A stretch of DNA of 64,000 bases. Source: Actibacterium naphthalenivorans (lineage in GTDB: Bacteria; Pseudomonadota; Alphaproteobacteria; Rhodobacterales; Rhodobacteraceae). The stretch spans positions 310,001 to 374,000 of the forward strand of contig NZ_JACIEQ010000003.1 of NCBI RefSeq assembly GCF_014196965.1, given 5' to 3'. The notes beneath the pieces were generated by a model. That model made no database searches. It saw nothing but the letters and a program-made list of their open reading frames with translations, and was not told the DNA's origin. Position 1 is the first letter of the stretch, and every line of letters begins with the position of its first letter. Positions 1 to 8,161 of the stretch are shown here, piece by piece. The position numbers were made by a program, and so were the translations under genes.

Positions 1-1305
1 CCGCTTTGCTTCCGCGTCTCCTCGCAGTTCGGCCACCTGGGCAGGCGTAACCGGCTGCGCCCCATTGTTCCAGGCGCTGCGGACGAAACTCGCCAGCTCG
101 GCCACCTCCTCGTCCGACAGCCGGTCACCGAAACCCGGCATGCGCAGGGAAGAGGGCCGTTCGGCCGTCGAGGGCAATTCCGAGCCGGTCAGGATCATCG
201 ATATCAGCCCGGTCGGGCTTTGCGCCGTGACCAGCGAACTGCCGTCGAGTTCGGGGAACACCTCGTCCGCGCCGCGCCCGTCGGCGAAATGGCAGGCGTT
301 GCAATTGTCGAGGTAGAGACGTGGCCCGAGCGGCATGTCGGGATCTGCCGAAACAAGCAGGGCTTCGGTTTCCGTCTCCTCGGCCCTGTCGGGGGCTGTG
401 CTGCCATCGTTCAGGTTGACGAGATAGGCGGCGAGCGCCTGCAGATCCTCATCGTTCATGAACTGGGTGGAATCGCGCACGACGAGCTGCATTTCGCCAT
501 TGATCGCGGCATGCGCGTTTCGGCCGGTGGCGAGGATGGCCGCCATGTCCTGCGCGCTCCAGCCGCGGATCGCACTGTCGGGCCCCCGCAGGGGCGGGGC
601 TGTCCAGCCGTCGATTTCACCGCCCGACAGGAACGCCTCGTCAGGGGTTTCCAGCGCAGCCTCGGCCATCAGGTTATTGCGAGGCGTATGACACGCGCCA
701 CAATGGCCCGGCCCTTCGACCAGGTATTCGCCGCGCGCAAGGACCGGATCATCGGTGTCGGCGACGAACCCGGGATCACCCAGCGCCACCCATTTCCACG
801 CCCGCAAGCCCCACCTCTGATCAAAGGGGAACGACAGGTCCGACTGCAGTGTACGGTTCTCGACCGGCTCCAGCTCTTCCATGAAGTAGTGATAAAGCGC
901 GCGTATGTCCTCTTCGGTCAGCTTGCGATAGTTTTCATAGGGCATGGCGGGATAGAGATGGGTGCCATCAGGCCGCACCCCATCATAGAGCGCGGCGCGA
1001 AAATCATCGAGGCTCCAGCCGCCGATACCGGTGGCCTCGTCCGGTGTGATGTTGGACGAATAGATGGTCCCGAGGGGACTTTCGATCGGGCGATTGCCGG
1101 CGAACAGCTCTCCATCCGGGGCGGTGTGGCAGGCGGCGCAATCGGCGAGGCGCATGGCATACTCGCCCTGCCCCTCCTCCGGCCGCCAGTCGTCGGCCAG
1201 GGCTGTCTGCGGTTCGGTGCGCTGGACCGGGACGGTGATGAAGGCCAGGAAGCCCAGGCCCGTGATCAGCAGCGCGGCGAACAGGATATGTATGAAATTC
1301 CGCAT
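1..1305 (-). CDS. Tri-haem cytochrome c subunit of a GMC-type dehydrogenase (3' end outside window)
   Basis: The reading frame starts at the ATG whose complement is at 1303-1305 and is still open at base 1, giving 435 codons. An N-terminal hydrophobic segment (about residues 5-24) acts as signal or anchor. Three c-type haem sites are visible: CAACH at residues 56-60, CGACH at 202-206 and CNACH at 335-339. This three-haem layout is that of the cytochrome c subunit of gluconate, alcohol or fructose dehydrogenase complexes, which passes electrons from the FAD subunit to ubiquinone on the periplasmic face. It lies 9 nt after the GMC subunit gene and is last in that three-gene operon. The natural substrate cannot be told. 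Confidence 0.88.
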   Translation of the reverse strand, partial: MRNFIHILFAALLITGLGFLAFITVPVQRTEPQTALADDWRPEEGQGEYAMRLADCAACHTAPDGELFAGNRPIESPLGTIYSSNITPDEATGIGGWSLDDFRAALYDGVRPDGTHLYPAMPYENYRKLTEEDIRALYHYFMEELEPVENRTLQSDLSFPFDQRWGLRAWKWVALGDPGFVADTDDPVLARGEYLVEGPGHCGACHTPRNNLMAEAALETPDEAFLSGGEIDGWTAPPLRGPDSAIRGWSAQDMAAILATGRNAHAAINGEMQLVVRDSTQFMNDEDLQALAAYLVNLNDGSTAPDRAEETETEALLVSADPDMPLGPRLYLDNCNACHFADGRGADEVFPELDGSSLVTAQSPTGLISMILTGSELPSTAERPSSLRMPGFGDRLSDEEVAELASFVRSAWNNGAQPVTPAQVAELRGDAEAKR

Positions 1306-1314
1306 GTCGTCACC

Positions 1315-3084
1315 TCATACCAGCGGCCTGGGGTTCGGCAGGTAATCCTTGCGGATCGCCTCTGCGGCCCAATAGGCCAGTGCGCCGACCGCGCCGGTGG
1401 GGTTGTACTGGATGTTCTGGGGGAAGGCGCCCGCCCCCATGACGAAGACGTTGTGCTGCCCCCACGCCTGCAGATAGCGGTTGAGCGCCGATGCGTTCGG
1501 ATCGGTTCCCATGATCGCCCCGCCGACGTTGTGGGTCGTCTGATAGGGGCGGATATCGTAACGCGCGCCGTCACCCTTGTAGCTCGATTTCCAGCTATCG
1601 GGGTTCATCGACTGCGCGATGGGTTCGATCTTGCTGCGCATGAACTGCGTCATGCGGATGTCGTTCGGTTTCCAGTTGAAGGTCATCCGCATCAAGGGGC
1701 GACCGTGCCGATCCTTGTAGGTGGGATCGAGATCCAGAAAGCAGTCGCGATAGGCAAGGTTCGACCCGTGCGACCCGATGGACATGGAATGCCCGTACCA
1801 GTCGCCGATGCCCTTCTTCCACTCCGCACCCCAGGACGGCACCCCGGACGGAAGTGCGATGCCCCGGATCGGCTGGCCGTTTGACTGCCCGGCGGTGATA
1901 TAGCTGCCACCGATGAACCCTTCGGCCGCAAAGTCGATCTGGTTGATCGCGAAATCGTCGATCGAGATGCCCGACGATCCGGCGGCGGCAAACGGGTTGA
2001 ATTCGACATCCTTGAAGAACAGCGTCGTGCCACCATTCATCTGGTAGGCATAGTTCTTGCCCGTCACACCTTCGCCGGTCTGCGGATTGTAGGGTTCGCC
2101 GATCCCCGACAGCAGCATCAGGTGGACGTTGTGCAGCGAATAGGCGGCGAGGATCACCAGGTCCGCGGGCTGGGTCACTTCCTCCTGCGCCTCCTCGTCC
2201 CAATAGGTGACTCCGGTGGCGGTTTTCCTGTCGTTCGCCAGATCGACGCGCAACACCTCGGAGTTCACCCGATAGGCGAAGTTGGGGTAGCGTTTCAGAG
2301 CATCGAGAATGCAGGTCTGGGGCGAGGCTTTGGAATAGTTGATACAGCCGTAGCGTTCGCAGAAACCGCAGAAATTGCAGGGTCCGAGTTGCATCCCGTA
2401 TTCGTTGGTATAGGCGGCCGAGGCATTGGCGGCGGGGCGCGGAAACGGGTGATAGCCCATGGCCTTCGCGGCCTGTTCGAACATCAGCGCATCGGTGGTC
2501 TGGGGCAGCGGCGGCAGGGGGTAATCCCGGCTGCGCGGCGCTTCGAACGGGTTGCCGCCTTCCAGTATCTCTCCCTTGATATTGCCCGCCTGCCCGGAAA
2601 TTCCGGCCATGTATTCGAAGCGGTCATAAAAGGGTTCGAGTTCTTCGGCGGTGACGCCCCAATCCTGGATGGTCATGTCCTCGGGGATGATCTCGGCGCC
2701 GAAGGTCTCTTCGACATAGGACCGGAGCCGGTATTCGTTCTCCATCGGGCGCCAGGTCTGGCCGTTCCAGTGGATCCCCGCGCCGCCGACACCGTCACCC
2801 GGCAGGAACGATCCGAGACGCCGCATCGGCTGCGCCTCTTCGTCCAGCGTCCGGCGCAGGGTGATGGTGGAGTTGCGCGGCTTTTGCATGAAACCGAAGC
2901 GGATGCCGTATTTCAGTTCGTCGATCACCTGCGGATACCTGAAATCCGGGACGGTGCTGCGGTCCTCCCCCCGTTCCAGGGCAAGAATGTCCAGCCCTTC
3001 CTGCGCCAGTTCGATCCCGAGGATCGACCCGGTCCAGCCCAGTCCCACGATGACGACGTCTCTTTTCGGATCTGTGCGTGCCAT
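1315..3084 (-). CDS. GMC-family FAD dehydrogenase large subunit (gluconate 2-dehydrogenase-like)
   Basis: A 589-residue protein. The FAD-binding Rossmann motif GLGWTG is at about residues 14-19, and the C-terminal GMC region has TTHNVGG and a FVMGAGAFPQN segment near residues 515-560. A cysteine cluster at C236, C239, C242 and C246, with C258 nearby, resembles the iron-sulphur region of membrane-bound sugar dehydrogenases. It has no signal peptide of its own, as is usual when the small Tat subunit carries the complex out. It probably oxidises a sugar, sugar acid or polyol in the periplasm and hands electrons to the cytochrome subunit encoded downstream. The gap to the small-subunit gene is 3 nt. 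The substrate is unknown. Confidence 0.88.
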   Translation of the reverse strand: MARTDPKRDVVIVGLGWTGSILGIELAQEGLDILALERGEDRSTVPDFRYPQVIDELKYGIRFGFMQKPRNSTITLRRTLDEEAQPMRRLGSFLPGDGVGGAGIHWNGQTWRPMENEYRLRSYVEETFGAEIIPEDMTIQDWGVTAEELEPFYDRFEYMAGISGQAGNIKGEILEGGNPFEAPRSRDYPLPPLPQTTDALMFEQAAKAMGYHPFPRPAANASAAYTNEYGMQLGPCNFCGFCERYGCINYSKASPQTCILDALKRYPNFAYRVNSEVLRVDLANDRKTATGVTYWDEEAQEEVTQPADLVILAAYSLHNVHLMLLSGIGEPYNPQTGEGVTGKNYAYQMNGGTTLFFKDVEFNPFAAAGSSGISIDDFAINQIDFAAEGFIGGSYITAGQSNGQPIRGIALPSGVPSWGAEWKKGIGDWYGHSMSIGSHGSNLAYRDCFLDLDPTYKDRHGRPLMRMTFNWKPNDIRMTQFMRSKIEPIAQSMNPDSWKSSYKGDGARYDIRPYQTTHNVGGAIMGTDPNASALNRYLQAWGQHNVFVMGAGAFPQNIQYNPTGAVGALAYWAAEAIRKDYLPNPRPLV

Positions 3085-3087
3085 GTC

Positions 3088-3780
3088 TCAGGCCCTCTCG
3101 CCGGCGATGTCGACGGGGCCGAGGGGATAGGCCTCGTTCCGGCCGATCCACTCCAGGTAATTGGCCCGCGCCCCTGGAAACCCGATATAGATCCAGGACT
3201 GCATCCCGTGGTTGCCGCCATATCTGGGATCGGCGAAATAGCCTTCCTTGGTGTTCTGGACCAGCAGCGCCCAGAATTCGCGCAGCTCGTCGCCCAGGTT
3301 CAGGTCACCCGAGGAAAGCGCGCGCAGGACCGTGTCCTGATCCTCGGGCTCCAGCTCGGCGAGGGGGCTGCCAAGGTTGTCGGTGCACCATTGATCGACC
3401 GCCGCGATACCGTCGCGGTAGATCCGGGCCGGCGTCAGGGGGGTCTGGGTGCCCAGATAGGCGTCGGAGCCGGGGTTGAACGGCCCCTCCATATAGAGAT
3501 CGGCGGCGGCGCCGAAATCGCCTGCCAACTGGCGATCGATGAACACCGGCACCCGCGCCTCGATCGCGCCGGGCCCGTCGCCGTCAGACGGGATGATCCG
3601 GGCGCAGGCCGCCATGACGAAGGCCCATTCGCCGGCGGTCAGGTAGTCGGGCTGGTAGCGGTCGAGCGGAACCACCTCCACCTGCGCGCGCGCCGGAACA
3701 GCCAGCGTCGTCAATGCCGCAGCGGCGGCCGTGCCGCCAAGAAAGCCGCGGCGGGATGATTGAAGGAATTTAGGTGTCAT
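3088..3780 (-). CDS. Gluconate 2-dehydrogenase subunit 3-like protein with Tat signal
   Basis: A 230-residue protein opening with a twin-arginine signal (SRRGFLGG, followed by an Ala/Thr-rich hydrophobic stretch ending in ARAQ near residue 33). The remainder matches the gluconate_2-dh3 small-subunit family, which chaperones and co-exports the FAD subunit through the Tat pathway. The start ATG has an AGGAG site 6 nt upstream. It is first in the operon with the GMC and cytochrome genes. No GGAAC-type promoter was found upstream, so this operon does not look like part of the neighbouring stress regulon. Confidence 0.85.
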   Translation of the reverse strand: MTPKFLQSSRRGFLGGTAAAAALTTLAVPARAQVEVVPLDRYQPDYLTAGEWAFVMAACARIIPSDGDGPGAIEARVPVFIDRQLAGDFGAAADLYMEGPFNPGSDAYLGTQTPLTPARIYRDGIAAVDQWCTDNLGSPLAELEPEDQDTVLRALSSGDLNLGDELREFWALLVQNTKEGYFADPRYGGNHGMQSWIYIGFPGARANYLEWIGRNEAYPLGPVDIAGERA

Positions 3781-4063
3781 TGGGGAACGCTCCTGTTGAG
3801 ATTTTCCTGGGACGTGGGTGCGACAGGCGCACCGTCGGAAGATGCTCTCGGCGGAGGGCCGCGTTCGCCGGGGCGAAAATCGGGCTGGGCATATGGCCGC
3901 GCGCAGGGTCGGATGGGGCAGATCTCCCGTTGGATGTGAAGCCCGGGAATTCGGGCTTGTACGGGTACAACAAGCGTGTCGGGCGAATGTTTCCGATCAA
4001 TCTGTTTTCTGAATTCACGCGCGCCCTTCGCGGGCGCGTGCAAGGGCCGTTTCACGGCAGCGC
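3781..4063. other. Intergenic region between the GMC operon and the stress island
   Basis: There is no convincing gene here. The short reading frames in several phases have no ribosome-binding sites and no family resemblance. The region must carry the promoter of the minus-strand GMC operon, but I cannot point to a specific one. Near its right end lies the inverted repeat listed separately. Confidence 0.5.
4016..4040 (-). terminator. GC-rich hairpin downstream of the small protein gene
   Basis: CACGCG(C)GCCC and GGGCGCGTG pair around a TTCG-type loop with one bulged base. It lies 24 nt past the stop codon of the 92-residue gene. It has no U-run, so it is either a weak or Rho-assisted terminator or a 3' stabilising hairpin. 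Confidence 0.4.
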
Positions 4064-4342
4064 CTAGCCGGTATCGGCCGTGTCCCGGTTTACGAGTTTG
4101 TTGAACCGGCTGGTGGCGCCATCTTCGGTCTTGTCCTGATGCAGGAACGCAAGGCGGCGATCGTCGAAGACTTCGAAAAACTCATCCCACGGGATGGCTT
4201 CGAGGTCGTCTTCCGGCGGATCGAAATCGATGCGCAGCACGCCGCTGCCGCCGGTGCCGCGAACGCGGGCCGGATGGCCGCCGCGTGCTTCGGCCCAGTC
4301 GCGGATCGCCTGATGATCGGTGGTGGCTGTTGCTTCGCTCAT
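4064..4342 (-). CDS. Small conserved soluble protein (92 aa), stress-island member
   Basis: The start is placed at the ATG preceded by AAGGAGATTACG, not at an earlier in-frame codon. The product is an acidic 92-residue protein with no membrane segment. It resembles a family of short alphaproteobacterial proteins that begin with a DH.AIR.WAE.RGGHPA segment and end with a SRFNK.V.R segment; databases often mislabel these as glucan branching enzyme. It has nothing in common with a real branching enzyme in size. A near-consensus EcfG-type promoter (GGAAC-N16-GGTT) lies about 40 nt upstream, suggesting stress induction. Molecular function is unknown. Confidence 0.75.
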   Translation of the reverse strand: MSEATATTDHQAIRDWAEARGGHPARVRGTGGSGVLRIDFDPPEDDLEAIPWDEFFEVFDDRRLAFLHQDKTEDGATSRFNKLVNRDTADTG

Positions 4343-4383
4343 CGTAATCTCCTTGTGCAGGTTTCCAAGGCGGTCATCCCCGG

Positions 4384-4408
4384 AACCGGCAGCGCGCGGC
4401 ATTGTTCC
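4384..4408 (-). promoter_or_regulatory. EcfG-type promoter, GGAAC-N16-GGTT
   Basis: On the minus strand GGAAC (4404-4408) is followed after 16 nt by GGTT (4384-4387). The expected transcription start is about 35 nt before the ATG of the 92-residue gene. Confidence 0.6.
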
Positions 4409-4429
4409 AAGATGACCCGATCACAGGGT

Positions 4430-4942
4430 TCAGCCGTCTTCGAGCGTGGTTTCCCCCATTTGCTCCAGCACCAGCGCGCGTGCCCGGTTGACCCGGCTTT
4501 TGACGGTGCCCACGGCGACACCGCAAATCTCGGCGGCGGACTGATAGCTTTCGCCGAGCATCACGACCAGAATCAGCATTTCGCGGTAGTGCGCGGGCAG
4601 CAGCGTTATGGCGGCCATCATCTCATTCCCGCGGATGTACCATTCCTGCGTTCCCGGAACCGTGGGTATGCTCGACACACATTCCGCTGCGCCGGTTCTT
4701 TCGCGAGACGATTTCGCGATCTGATTCAGAAAAGTATTGCGCATGATGGTCATCAACCAGGCGCGCAGGTTGGTGCCCTCGCGGAAGCGGTGCGTATTCG
4801 CGATTGCCTTGGTCAATGTGTCCTGGACCAGATCGTCAACGTCTTCCCAGCGGCGGGTCAGCGACCATGCGTAAGATCGAAGCGCGGGGATATAGTCGAC
4901 GACTGCGCCAGAAACCGTGTCCTCACTGGTGATTCTAGACAT
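4430..4942 (-). CDS. ecfG: ECF RNA polymerase sigma factor, EcfG (ECF15) group
   Basis: A 170-residue sigma-70 family protein with region 2 at about residues 15-75 (DDLVQDTLTKA and the group-typical GTNLRAWLMTIMRNTF segment). Region 4 is at about 105-160 (LPAHYREMLILV, then the helix-turn-helix ending VKSRVNRAR). The sequence matches the EcfG group that runs the general stress response of alphaproteobacteria, normally held by the anti-sigma NepR and released by PhyR. A perfect GGAAC-N16-CGTT promoter lies directly upstream, so it probably activates its own gene. Neither NepR nor PhyR is adjacent; NepR-like candidates lie about 4 kb away at 8869-9292. No PhyR-type protein (sigma-like domain plus receiver) is in the window. 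Confidence 0.85.
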   Translation of the reverse strand: MSRITSEDTVSGAVVDYIPALRSYAWSLTRRWEDVDDLVQDTLTKAIANTHRFREGTNLRAWLMTIMRNTFLNQIAKSSRERTGAAECVSSIPTVPGTQEWYIRGNEMMAAITLLPAHYREMLILVVMLGESYQSAAEICGVAVGTVKSRVNRARALVLEQMGETTLEDG

Positions 4943-5406
4943 TGGCCATCTCCCTACCTATCGAGTCCGGAACGTGACATCGCACCGATGGTTCCGTTCC
5001 TTTTCGGCATGGGCGGCACATCGCCGACCGGGCACACCCGCGGACGGCAGAGCGGAGAGGCCCGCGAAGGCGCTACGCCCCGGCATTATTCTTCGGCAGA
5101 TCGAGATCGCGGAAATGAATGCCGGCAAGCACCCCGGGCCTCACTCGCCGGCGCGGGGCGCCGGCGACGGGGTCACACAGACGGTCAGGACGCGGAGGCT
5201 GACCGCGCAATCGTCGGGCGCTTGGCGCGCGCCAGAACGCTGACAGTTGCGGGGGGCATCGCCTTGGCTGCGGTCGGGATGGATGCGGCGGTTCGCCCTG
5301 TCCTGGTCGTGGCATCTGCCGACGGTGGCCTGTTTCACATTTTCGGTGCGGACGGTCTGAACAAGACCGCCCTCGATATTTTCCAGAGCGATACACCGGC
5401 CCTGTT
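4943..5406. other. Intergenic region upstream of the sigma factor gene
   Basis: This 464-nt stretch contains the sigma-factor promoter at its left end and no reliable gene. A plus-strand frame covering about 5220-5461 encodes a vaguely signal-peptide-like stretch, but it has no ATG, no ribosome-binding site and runs into the 3' end of the reductase gene; I do not call it. Short minus-strand frames look random. Confidence 0.5.
4971..4995 (-). promoter_or_regulatory. EcfG-type promoter of the sigma factor gene, GGAAC-N16-CGTT
   Basis: GGAAC (4991-4995) and CGTT (4971-4974) on the minus strand are separated by exactly 16 nt. The predicted start gives a leader of about 22 nt with AGGGAG before the ATG. 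A second GGAAC lies directly adjacent at 4996-5000, out of spacing. The arrangement implies positive autoregulation. Confidence 0.8.
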
Positions 5407-6255
5407 TCAGTCCGCCACGGCCTCGCCCCCGTCCGGGTGCAGGACATGCCCGGTCATGTAGGAACTGTCGTCACAAGCCAGGAACAGCAGCGACGGGGCA
5501 ACCTCGTTGGGCTGCCCGGGCCGGCCGAGCGTGCTGTTCTTGCCGAAACTTTCCACCTTCTCGGGCGGGAAGGACGCGGGGATCAGCGGGGTCCAGATCG
5601 GGCCCGGCGCCACACCGTTTACCCGGATGCCCCGATCCGCCAGCTTGTGGGCGAGCGCGCGGATGAACGACAGGATGGCGCCCTTGGTCGCGGAATAGTC
5701 GATCAGCAGATCCTGCCCCCGATATGCCGTGACCGAGGTGAGGCCGATAATGCAGGCCCCTCGCGGCAAATGCGGCAGCGCGGCCTGCACCATGAACATC
5801 TGCCCGAAGATATTGGTGCGGAAGGTCTGTTCGATCTGGGTTTCGGAGACATCTTCGAAGGCCTCCTGGGCATGCTGCTCCGCCGCGTTGTTGACGAGTA
5901 TGTCCAGCCTGCCGAACCGGTCGATCGTCTGGCGCACCGCGTCATGGCAGAAAGACCGGTCGCCGACATCCCCCTGGATCGAGAGCGCTCCGCCGCCCTC
6001 CTCCGAGATGGCTCCGACCGTTTCTGCGGCATCCGCGACTTCCGTCTTGAAGACGAAGGCCACCTTGGCGCCCTCGCGCGCAAACAGAACGGCCGTGGCG
6101 CGGCCGATCCCGGAATCCCCGCCGGTAATCAGCGCGACCTTCCCCTCGAGACGCCCGGAGCCGGGGTAACGCGGCGCGTATTCGGGCCGGGGCGACATTT
6201 CGGCCTCGAGGCCCGGTTGTTGATCCTGTACGCGGTCAGTCGAATATTGTGTCAC
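5407..6255 (-). CDS. SDR-family NAD(P)-dependent oxidoreductase (general-stress YdaD/YghA type)
   Basis: A 282-residue short-chain dehydrogenase with the long N-terminal extension (about 35 residues, YAPRYPGSGRLEGK) typical of the YghA/YdaD stress-associated subgroup. The cofactor motif TGGDSGIG is at residues 44-51, NNAA is at the expected place and the catalytic YSATK motif follows. The C-terminal DGGEA end is normal for SDRs. It follows the small membrane-protein gene by 28 nt and probably shares its GGAAC-N16-TGTT promoter. Homologues are usually stress-induced; the substrate is unknown. Confidence 0.85.
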   Translation of the reverse strand: MTQYSTDRVQDQQPGLEAEMSPRPEYAPRYPGSGRLEGKVALITGGDSGIGRATAVLFAREGAKVAFVFKTEVADAAETVGAISEEGGGALSIQGDVGDRSFCHDAVRQTIDRFGRLDILVNNAAEQHAQEAFEDVSETQIEQTFRTNIFGQMFMVQAALPHLPRGACIIGLTSVTAYRGQDLLIDYSATKGAILSFIRALAHKLADRGIRVNGVAPGPIWTPLIPASFPPEKVESFGKNSTLGRPGQPNEVAPSLLFLACDDSSYMTGHVLHPDGGEAVAD

Positions 6256-6283
6256 GTTCTTTCCTTCCTTTGCAGGGGGTGCG

Positions 6284-6628
6284 TCACCCGAACCAGAGCG
6301 CCAGCGCGACGCCGGCCAGGCCTACGGCCACAACCATCGCGATGATGGTTGTGCGACCGGATGCCCTGTTCTGGCGTTCGGGGATCGTCGGTTTTCCAGA
6401 GCGTGGCGCCCCCCTCGACGCTTCATGCGCTTCGGCCATGTCCACCTGCGCCATGGTCGGCGCGGTACCGGCGGCTTCGTCGTCGGTACCCAGCGGCGCG
6501 GCGGCGGGGTCGGTGAACGCAACCTTGTCGCCGGTGCCGCCCCGGTCGATGCGATCACGCAGGCGATCCGCCGCAGCAGCTCCGGACGCTCTTTGCCGGT
6601 CGGTCTTTCGTTTTTCATGTTCCGCCAT
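6284..6628 (-). CDS. Small C-terminally anchored membrane protein
   Basis: A 114-residue protein. Residues 1-88 are polar, rich in Ala, Glu, Arg and Asp, and probably disordered. Residues about 92-112 (TTIIAMVVAVGLAGVALALW) form one transmembrane helix at the extreme C-terminus. The start has a GAAGGAG site. No family was recognised. It is first in a two-gene unit with the downstream SDR and sits behind a GGAAC-N16-TGTT promoter, so stress induction is inferred. It is divergent from sodC. Confidence 0.7.
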   Translation of the reverse strand: MAEHEKRKTDRQRASGAAAADRLRDRIDRGGTGDKVAFTDPAAAPLGTDDEAAGTAPTMAQVDMAEAHEASRGAPRSGKPTIPERQNRASGRTTIIAMVVAVGLAGVALALWFG

Positions 6629-6654
6629 GTCGGGGCTCCTTCTTTCAGGCCGTC

Positions 6655-6679
6655 AACATGGCCGGGGCCGCAATGTTCC
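6655..6679 (-). promoter_or_regulatory. EcfG-type promoter, GGAAC-N16-TGTT
   Basis: GGAAC (6675-6679) and TGTT (6655-6658) on the minus strand with a 16-nt spacer, about 27 nt from the -10 element to the ATG of the small membrane protein gene. It forms a divergent pair with the sodC promoter. Confidence 0.7.
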
Positions 6680-6736
6680 GGGCATGGCCCCTTTTGCGCG
6701 TTTTTTTGCGCGCGAAACCGGATCGGCCCCGCTTCG

Positions 6737-6761
6737 GGAACATCGAGGCGGACCGGCTGTT
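6737..6761 (+). promoter_or_regulatory. EcfG-type promoter of sodC, GGAAC-N16-TGTT
   Basis: GGAAC at 6737-6741 and TGTT at 6758-6761, spacer 16 nt. The predicted leader is about 58 nt before the sodC ATG. It faces away from the matching promoter at 6655-6679. Confidence 0.7.
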
Positions 6762-6825
6762 TGTGCAGTGCTACCCCGGCGGCCAAGTCCGGCCCGCCGG
6801 GGAGCCAGCCGAAAAGGAGATTGTG

Positions 6826-7329
6826 ATGAAATTCATTCTGACTACGGTTCTCGCCTCCGGGTTCCTTGCAACGGCGGCCGGTGCCGCCGAAGTGACCGCG
6901 CAAGTCCGGGACCGTGACGGCAACGATCTGGGCGCCGTGCATGTTCGCGACACCTCCTCGGGCGTGGCTGTCGCGACGCTCACGCTCATGGGGCTGCCGC
7001 AAGGCATCCACGCCATCCATCTGCACGAGACAGGCGACTGTTCGGAGGAAGGTTTCGAATCCGCCGGTGGGCATATCGCCGGTGATCGCTCGCATGGTGT
7101 CGAGATTGATGGCGGCCCTCATCCGGGTGACATGCCGAACCTGACGGTGACCAGCGACAGCACCGGCGAAGAGGAGATATTTCTGCCATTCCTCGAGGTG
7201 GAGCGCGACCTGATGGACAGCGACGGCGCGGCATTCGTAATTCACGAGGGCGTGGACGACTATGAATCCCAGCCCTCCGGTGACGCCGGCGGCCGGATCG
7301 CCTGCGGTGAATTCGAGATCCGCGAATGA
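6826..7329 (+). CDS. sodC: Periplasmic Cu/Zn superoxide dismutase
   Basis: A 167-residue protein starting at the ATG with an AAAAGGAGA site; longer in-frame starts lack one. A signal peptide covers residues 1-20. Copper ligands H65 and H67 sit in the HLHETGDC motif, H83 is the bridging ligand, H90, H99 and D102 form the zinc site (GGPHPGDMPN) and H140 completes the copper site. C72 and C160 would form the conserved disulphide. All catalytic residues are present. It detoxifies superoxide in the periplasm, making hydrogen peroxide. It overlaps the downstream SDR gene by 4 nt (ATGA), so the two are co-translated, and it has an EcfG-type promoter. Confidence 0.93.
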   Translation: MKFILTTVLASGFLATAAGAAEVTAQVRDRDGNDLGAVHVRDTSSGVAVATLTLMGLPQGIHAIHLHETGDCSEEGFESAGGHIAGDRSHGVEIDGGPHPGDMPNLTVTSDSTGEEEIFLPFLEVERDLMDSDGAAFVIHEGVDDYESQPSGDAGGRIACGEFEIRE

Positions 7330-8099
7330 CACAGGTCTGGCCGGAAAGATTCAAGGGCCGCGCCGCCATCGTGACGGGCGCGGCCTCTGGGATAGGGGCC
7401 GCGACGGCCCGGCGGCTGGTACGCGAAGGCGCGCATGTCATGCTGGTCGACAAGGAGCCGTCGCAGCCGAGCCTGCGCGATCTTCCCGCCCGGCAAATGA
7501 AGCAGTTGCGCTGCGACGTCGCGTGTTCGGAATCCGCCGATGAAATCGTCGACCAAACCCTTCGGTGGCAGAAACGGCTCGATGTACTGGTCAATTGCGC
7601 CGGCTACCCCGTGACCGAGGCGTCCGAAGAGATGCCGGAAGCGGTGTGGCGCGCGCATTTCGAGGCGGATGTGCATGGCATCCACTTCCTCACCGACGCG
7701 GCGCGCCCGCACCTGGAGCGACACGGCGGTGCCGTTGTCAACGTCACCTCGGTGGCGGGGCTGGGCGGAGACCGTGCGATGCAGGCCTACAACGCCGCCA
7801 AGGGCGCCGCGGTCCGGCTGACGAACGCGCAGGCCATCGACTTCGGTCGGCGCGGTGTGCGTGTGAACGCCGTCTGCCCGACGATCACCCATACCGAGAT
7901 GAGCCGCGAGGTCGAGCGCCGCGGCGATCTGATGGAAAAGCTGCGCGCCAGCATCCCGCTGGGACGCATCGGCGCCGCCGATGAGGTGGCGGCCGCCATC
8001 GCCTTTCTCGCCAGCGACGAGGCAAGCTTCATTACCGGCGTCGCCCTGCCGGTGGATGGTGGAATCACCGCCGGAAACGGACAGCCCGTGCTGGTCTGA
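7326..8099 (+). CDS. SDR-family oxidoreductase co-transcribed with sodC
   Basis: A 257-residue classical SDR. TGAASGIG lies at about residues 18-25, NCAG near 90, the Ser of the VNVTSVAG segment near 140 and the catalytic YNAAK motif near 155. The C-terminal PVDGGIT segment is intact. Its ATG overlaps the sodC stop codon, which implies coupled translation and a shared stress promoter. Substrate and physiological role are unknown; the family reduces carbonyl compounds or oxidises alcohols with NAD(P). Confidence 0.85.
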   Translation: MTQVWPERFKGRAAIVTGAASGIGAATARRLVREGAHVMLVDKEPSQPSLRDLPARQMKQLRCDVACSESADEIVDQTLRWQKRLDVLVNCAGYPVTEASEEMPEAVWRAHFEADVHGIHFLTDAARPHLERHGGAVVNVTSVAGLGGDRAMQAYNAAKGAAVRLTNAQAIDFGRRGVRVNAVCPTITHTEMSREVERRGDLMEKLRASIPLGRIGAADEVAAAIAFLASDEASFITGVALPVDGGITAGNGQPVLV

Positions 8100-8161
8100 A
8101 CTTCGGTTCGAAACGCCCGCCCGGCGCCCATACAGCCGCGCCAGCCTGCGAGCGCCGGGTG

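Noticed and set aside
220-1884. Plus-strand open frame of 554 codons opposite the cytochrome and GMC genes
   Set aside because: It is antisense to two well-supported genes with clear haem and FAD motifs; long open shadow frames are normal in high-GC codon usage.
2122-3759. Plus-strand open frame of 545 codons opposite the GMC and small-subunit genes
   Set aside because: No family resemblance, and the minus-strand genes explain the sequence.
5220-5461. Plus-strand stretch resembling a short exported protein in the gap before the reductase
   Set aside because: No ATG and no ribosome-binding site, and it runs into the 3' end of the SDR gene on the other strand.
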